Shown here: one piece after another, positions 60,252-64,000 of the stretch
Position numbering within the stretch: the stretch's first letter is position 1
How the letters are laid out: each line of letters starts with the position of its first letter
The notes under the pieces: model-generated
Databases searched by the model: none
Seen by the model: only the letters and a program-made list of their open reading frames with translations
What the model was told of the DNA's origin: nothing
NCBI GenBank assembly: GCA_964035575.1
Contig: OZ037925.1
Location: 992,001-1,056,000, forward strand
Reading direction: 5' to 3'
DNA length: 64,000 nt
Origin: Rhynchopus sp. YZ270_cl-10
Lineage: Eukaryota; Euglenozoa; Diplonemea; Diplonemida; Diplonemidae
Made by a program: the position numbers and the translations under genes

Positions 60252-60291
60252 GAAGGTGACTAAGCACGAGGGCTTAGGATCATCTTATAAA
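60252..60291 (+). repeat. Dispersed hairpin family A, copy 3
   Basis: GAAGGTGACTAAGCACGAGG, then GCTTAGGATCATCTTATAAA. Perfect CTAAGC/GCTTAG stem with a 6-nt loop. Confidence 0.78.
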
Positions 60292-60477
60292 CTTTTCCTT
60301 TTTTTTTTACGCAAAAAACCAAAATTGACGTTTTCAAACGTTGTCCGAATTTCAATTTTTTGTGTCATTATTATCACCCTACATTAGCTGCTCGTAGTTG
60401 TCTTAAGACCTTCTTTCAATCAAAAAAAAAAGTACATCAAAATGTATCCTTTTTTTTTTACCTCCCTAATTGTAAAA

Positions 60478-60528
60478 CGCTCCGGGTTCGATCACCCCGT
60501 GGAGTGTTAGTGCCTGCGTTCCAGGCTT
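60478..60528 (+). repeat. Dispersed repeat family D/E, hairpin copy
   Basis: CTCCGGGTTCGATCACCCCG then TGGAGTGTTAGTGCCTGCG; stem CTCC/GGAG plus GGG/CCC around TTCGATCA. Confidence 0.6.
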
Positions 60529-61496
60529 TTTTTTCTTTTGTTTTCTTTTGTTTTTTTTAAATAACACGACTTGCCCATTAGTTGTAGTCGTTGTCATTGT
60601 TGTTTTGTTTAGTTTGTTTATTTGTTTGTTTTTTTTTTTTTTGTTTTGAAAAAAAAAATCCAGGGGAGATGTCTTTCTCTTGCATTCAAATCACAGCGGT
60701 GTCGAGTAGCATGTTGACCTCTCTTCGCCAATGGATTTTTTTTTTTTTGGGGGGGATTTCAAAACTATAAGCAGGTTTTTACCCCACCCGATGTTGTGTG
60801 ACTGTACCCTCCAAACCCCTAAAGCTGTCTTGTACGGGAAGAATGCAGCTCCCCCCCCTTCCTCCCATTTCCGCTCAAAAAATCTTCTCTCCCCCAAATA
60901 CCCCGTTATTTAAGATGTGTTTGCGATATATCCATCTTGGTATCCCCCCCCTTTCCACACCGTTTTTTTTTTTCTTTTCCATTCAAGATGCCTGCATCCA
61001 ACAACCCCCTTTCTCTTTCCCCAACTTTTTTTTCGCAACCTTTTTTTTTTTTTCTCCGTGTTCGTGTGTTTATTTTTTGCTTTGATTTCACAATTTTGTC
61101 TTTTTTTTTTAGCGGGGAGGGGCGAAGAATATTGTCACGCAAATTTTAAATCCTCTTCGGGGCGAGTTTTTTTTTGCGGTGTACAGAGAACAGATGAAAT
61201 AAACTCTTGTCTGATTTTATTTTAAACAGGGAAGAGGGTAAAGTTTCTACGAACTGTTCCTCTTATGTCCATGTTGTGTTCAAACCGAGAGGGACCCTGT
61301 TCCGAGGGCTTCCTCCCCCCTTTTTTTTCCCCTTTGTTTTCTTGGTTGAGGTGAGACTATTGACTCGTTCTTTCTTCTTCGTTCTTTTTTTTTTTTTTTT
61401 TTGTTATTTGGAAAGGTGCGTTTATGTGTGAAGTTTTCCCCAAGCAATTCCCGAACTCTTTCAAAGTCTTTTAAGAATTTCGTTTTATGCTGTTTT

Positions 61497-61898
61497 ACTA
61501 GGGGAGCCTATACCGGTAATTTTGGCTCCTTTTGATTTTAAATTGAAATTTCTAAGTCTTTTTTGACCTACGACCCCGGCAATGCATTTTTTGGGGGTCT
61601 GTGGACTCAAATGAGCAAAAATTTAAACAAAATGCTGCCCGTTGGCACATTTAAACGCACATTTTGTTGAAAATTGTCATTTTACACTGGATTTGCCTTT
61701 GCCATTTTCAGTTTTTTTGCAGATTTTTTTCAAAAAAAAAATTGAAGAAAAAAGGCTCAAAAGTGCCTGAAACCCGGCGGAAAATGATTTTTGGTGAGGT
61801 ATATAGGGTAGTTTCATCTATTTTTGGGTTTTTTTGCCGAAAGGCGCCAAATTTTCCGAGCCAAATGAAGGAATAGCCGGTGCATAGGCTCCCCTAGT
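61497..61898. mobile_element. 402-bp MITE with ACTAGGGGAGCCTAT termini
   Basis: Left end ACTAGGGGAGCCTATACCGG (61497); the right end complement starts ACTAGGGGAGCCTAT and continues GCACCGG (to 61898). The inside is AT-rich with T-runs and no ORF. TTT flanks both sides but is too simple to prove a target duplication. Confidence 0.8.
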
Positions 61899-61955
61899 TT
61901 TACGCAAAAAAAAAAAAATATTTTGAGAAACACAGAAAAATCTCTCTCGGGGAGA

Positions 61956-62022
61956 AGTGGATATTTTGCACAACTGTGGCAACACAACCGAGGCAACTGC
62001 ACACTACTCCAACAATTTATCA
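61956..62022 (+). repeat. Dispersed repeat family B, copy 5
   Basis: GTGGATATTTTGCACAACTG, then CAACCGAGGCAACTGCAC and CAACAATTTATCAAC. Confidence 0.75.
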
Positions 62023-62650
62023 ACAGAAAAAGGCAAAAAAAAAATATGTCGCCAACAACAAAACGACATGGTGGTACAAAGGTACTTGAATGGAAAAAAG
62101 TACTACAAAAGTAGAAAAAAAAAACCCGTAGTACTTGATACTTGAAGTACTTGGCACCCTATTTTTTTTTTTTCCCTTCACAAAACACTGCATAAAATGG
62201 CTCAGGCCAAACTATTCTTGTGAGACCGACCCCCTCATATTTCTTCAAAAATTATGAAAATTTCAAAAAAGAAAAGAAAAAAATATTAGCCCTTTTGGGC
62301 GACTTTGCGCACAGAACCCGTCTGTCTCGGATTGTCGAAACTACAAAAAAAAAAAACAGGACAAGAGATAACTCGCTGTATTCCAATTTTTACAGTTGGC
62401 TACTTCGGGATGTTACTTTTGTCACAAACAAACAAAAAATATGTTCACTCCCAATACAAAAAAAAAAACACCTAAAATCAACTGAATTGTGGAGATCGTT
62501 ACTTTAAAAAAAAAAAAGAAATAGAAAATTTTGTCAGGCCAGAGTTTCCAATGAATTATTTCGTCTCTGCCACACACCTTGTATTCTATTTGAATCCTAT
62601 TGTGTGCTGTCTGTAAAAATCCACGGCCATTTTTTTTTCTTTCAGAGAAC

Positions 62651-62702
62651 CGGTACCTGCGTCTGCCGATGAACGGTGAGGCGTTTGCACTTTCAACTTC
62701 TC
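62651..62702 (+). repeat. Dispersed repeat family D/E, 3' part
   Basis: CCTGCGTCTGCCGATGAACG, then GTGAGGCGTTTGCACTTTC and AACTTCTCC. Confidence 0.65.
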
Positions 62703-62950
62703 CTTTTTCTTTTCTTTCAAAAGGTAAGAGAAGGCTTTTTTGGGATTCTATGTTACAAAGCTTTTTGGGTTTTTTTTTTTTTTTTTTTTGTACGGAACCC
62801 TTATTGTCACTATGGTGATCGCCTGGTGCTTTTATTGTTTTTTGGCTACACTTATTTTTTGTTAACACATTTCTTCGCTTGGTTCCAATTTCTTCGGATT
62901 TACGGTTCTTTAAGACAAATGTGTCAAATGAAAAAAAAAAGCAAAACGGA

Positions 62951-63016
62951 TAGTGGATATTGCACAACTGTTGGCGACACAACCGAGGCAACTACACTAC
63001 TCCAAACAATTTATCA
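62951..63016 (+). repeat. Dispersed repeat family B, copy 6
   Basis: TAGTGGATATTGCACAACTG, then ACAACCGAGGCAACTACAC and CAAACAATTTATC with an A-rich end. Confidence 0.77.
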
Positions 63017-63081
63017 AAAACAACAACAACAAAACGACAAAACCCTACAAAAACACCTTATTTCATTCCAATATTTTCTTT

Positions 63082-63121
63082 TAGGTGACTAAGCACGTGA
63101 GGCTTAGGATCATCTTATAAA
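63082..63121 (+). repeat. Dispersed hairpin family A, copy 4
   Basis: TAGGTGACTAAGCACGTGAG, then GCTTAGGATCATCTTATAAA. Identical to copy 3 outside the loop. Confidence 0.78.
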
Positions 63122-63535
63122 CTTTTCTTTTCTTTGCAACAACAAAAGTCATGCAAGAGAAAAAAAAAAAAAACAAAAGCAAAAGCAAAAAAAAAACCAC
63201 CAAGAGAACGAACAAAAAAAAAAAAAAAAAAAAAAAGAATTGCCCCAACAGAAAGTCGTAATCTCATACAAAAAAGTAACGCGCCCTTCTTCCTCTCTGA
63301 CTTCACGTCTACAGCACCACTAATCAAAAATAAACAGAGCACAAAAGCACTTTCAAAACAAAAAAAAAAACCCATTTTCAAATTACTCAACAGAAAAGGC
63401 CCACCCTCCCCGACCCTAAGAATTTCACCTCTCTGACGTGGGGACCCTCGAAACGCATCCCCTATCTTTATTTTCTAAAGGGGAAAATGACTATATGCTT
63501 GCTCACAGTTTCGCTGCCAGCCTTTGAAATACAAC

Positions 63536-63590
63536 GCGCATTCCCCGCGGGTTGGATTGGAACCTGCGGAGTGTCAGTGCGTGCAAGGTG
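63536..63590 (+). repeat. Dispersed repeat family D/E, diverged hairpin copy
   Basis: Stem CCGCGGGTT (63545-63553) and AACCTGCGG (63561-63569), one G-T pair; loop GGATTGG instead of TTCGA; then AGTGTCAGTGCGTGC. Confidence 0.55.
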
Positions 63591-63663
63591 CAAACGCAAC
63601 GGTTTCTTCAATGTATAGGAGAGGCGAACAGAGTGTGCTACTTGAAACCACCGTGTCCATTCC

Positions 63664-63708
63664 TTCTACACTGTTACACGAGCGAGCTTTGTGTTTTCAA
63701 GTCAAATT
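63664..63708 (+). repeat. Dispersed repeat family H, copy 5 (diverged)
   Basis: CTACACTGTTACACGAGCG then AGCTTTGTGTTTTCAAGTC. Confidence 0.45.
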
Positions 63709-64000
63709 TTTTTTTTTTGAGTTAGACCCAAAAGAGGTAAAACTATTCCTTTGCCAACAACTCACGGAAGGGGATGAAGTCGTGCCGTCTATAAAAAAAA
63801 ATCGACAAAAACTTCAAAAAAACCCCACCCCCCATATTAGGAACCCAACCCAACCCCCCCTGCACACCATACCCACCAAAAATGGCACCATCTCCTCCTC
63901 CTCCTCCTCTTCTTCTCATCGTTATCCTCATTCTCCATTCGTGTAGTGGCTCCTGCCCTATTCCCAGTAGTTTGTCGCAGCTTGGCTGGCGATTGGGGAA

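Larger units (their letters stand above)
50484..64000. other. 13.5-kb AT-rich, homopolymer-rich region without credible genes
   Basis: T and A runs of 10-34 bases recur (for example near 54349-54384, 57006-57034, 57951-57981, 59880-59925). Open frames here are low-complexity Phe/Lys/Ser translations of such runs. Content that can be named: family A, B, C, D/E, F and H copies, four MITE-like elements, a duplicated 400-bp segment at 52.2-53.2 kb and a structured segment at 60043. Nothing indicates an rRNA, a full tRNA or a protein gene. The GC jump at 50.48 kb is sharp. Confidence 0.6.

Noticed and set aside
50526-63946. Many Phe/Lys/Ser-rich ORFs
   Set aside because: Translations of homopolymer T and A runs; no domain, no codon bias, no splice pattern.
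1-64000. Retroviral, LTR or Polinton-type elements
   Set aside because: No reverse transcriptase, integrase, capsid-like or protein-primed polymerase motifs and no long direct terminal repeats were recognised; the mobile DNA seen is of TIR type plus short dispersed repeats.

Overview
The window reads as nuclear DNA of a unicellular eukaryote. Genes have GT-AG introns, mostly with a GTATG(T/C/G) donor, and the products are eukaryotic: a multi-WWE/WGR PARP, a PDZ-PSP1 protein, a Cache-type receptor with a degenerate class III cyclase fold, an APC amino-acid transporter and long ankyrin proteins. Every convincing intact gene lies on the + strand and several are preceded by a pyrimidine tract ending in AG just before the ATG. 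Together with the PSP1 protein and the pseudo-cyclase receptor this fits a euglenozoan (diplonemid or bodonid-like) with one-way gene clusters and spliced-leader addition. That lineage call is inference; no spliced-leader gene or rRNA is visible.

Layout. 1-0.23 kb: 3' end of a single-pass membrane protein with one intron. 2.04-2.31 kb: an orphan ankyrin fragment. 2.67-5.30 kb: receptor-type pseudo-cyclase. 6.97-28.23 kb: tandem array of eight ankyrin genes in near-identical cassettes, built from a 300-bp unit that encodes three ankyrin repeats. The last spacer of the array is interrupted by a 3.7-kb terminal-inverted-repeat element (21598-25319), which carries a 113-bp minisatellite running into the start of an unknown ORF. 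28.5-31.2 kb: three-exon coiled-coil gene. 34.0-34.9 kb: small type I membrane protein. 37.5-38.3 kb: minus-strand relics, one a hAT/DUF659-type transposase. 38.7-41.2 kb: PARP. 43.0-44.5 kb: amino-acid transporter. 46.6-50.5 kb: at least six-exon PDZ-PSP1 gene. 50.5-64 kb: AT-rich, homopolymer-rich DNA without a credible gene.

The intergenic DNA holds two layers of repeats. One is a set of non-autonomous DNA transposons and hairpins: a 200-bp TTAA-flanked piggyBac-like MITE, a TA-flanked CAGTGGGG MITE, a two-copy ACC(A)TCTGATTTTTACC MITE family, two more long-TIR elements and a perfect 45-bp-arm hairpin. The other is a group of short (35-110 nt) dispersed families, several with conserved hairpins (including TTCGA-loop hairpins resembling a tRNA T-arm) and several ending in A-tracts. 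All copies I found are in + orientation, the same as the genes. These + strand modules and the minisatellite-led element are the least explained signals here.
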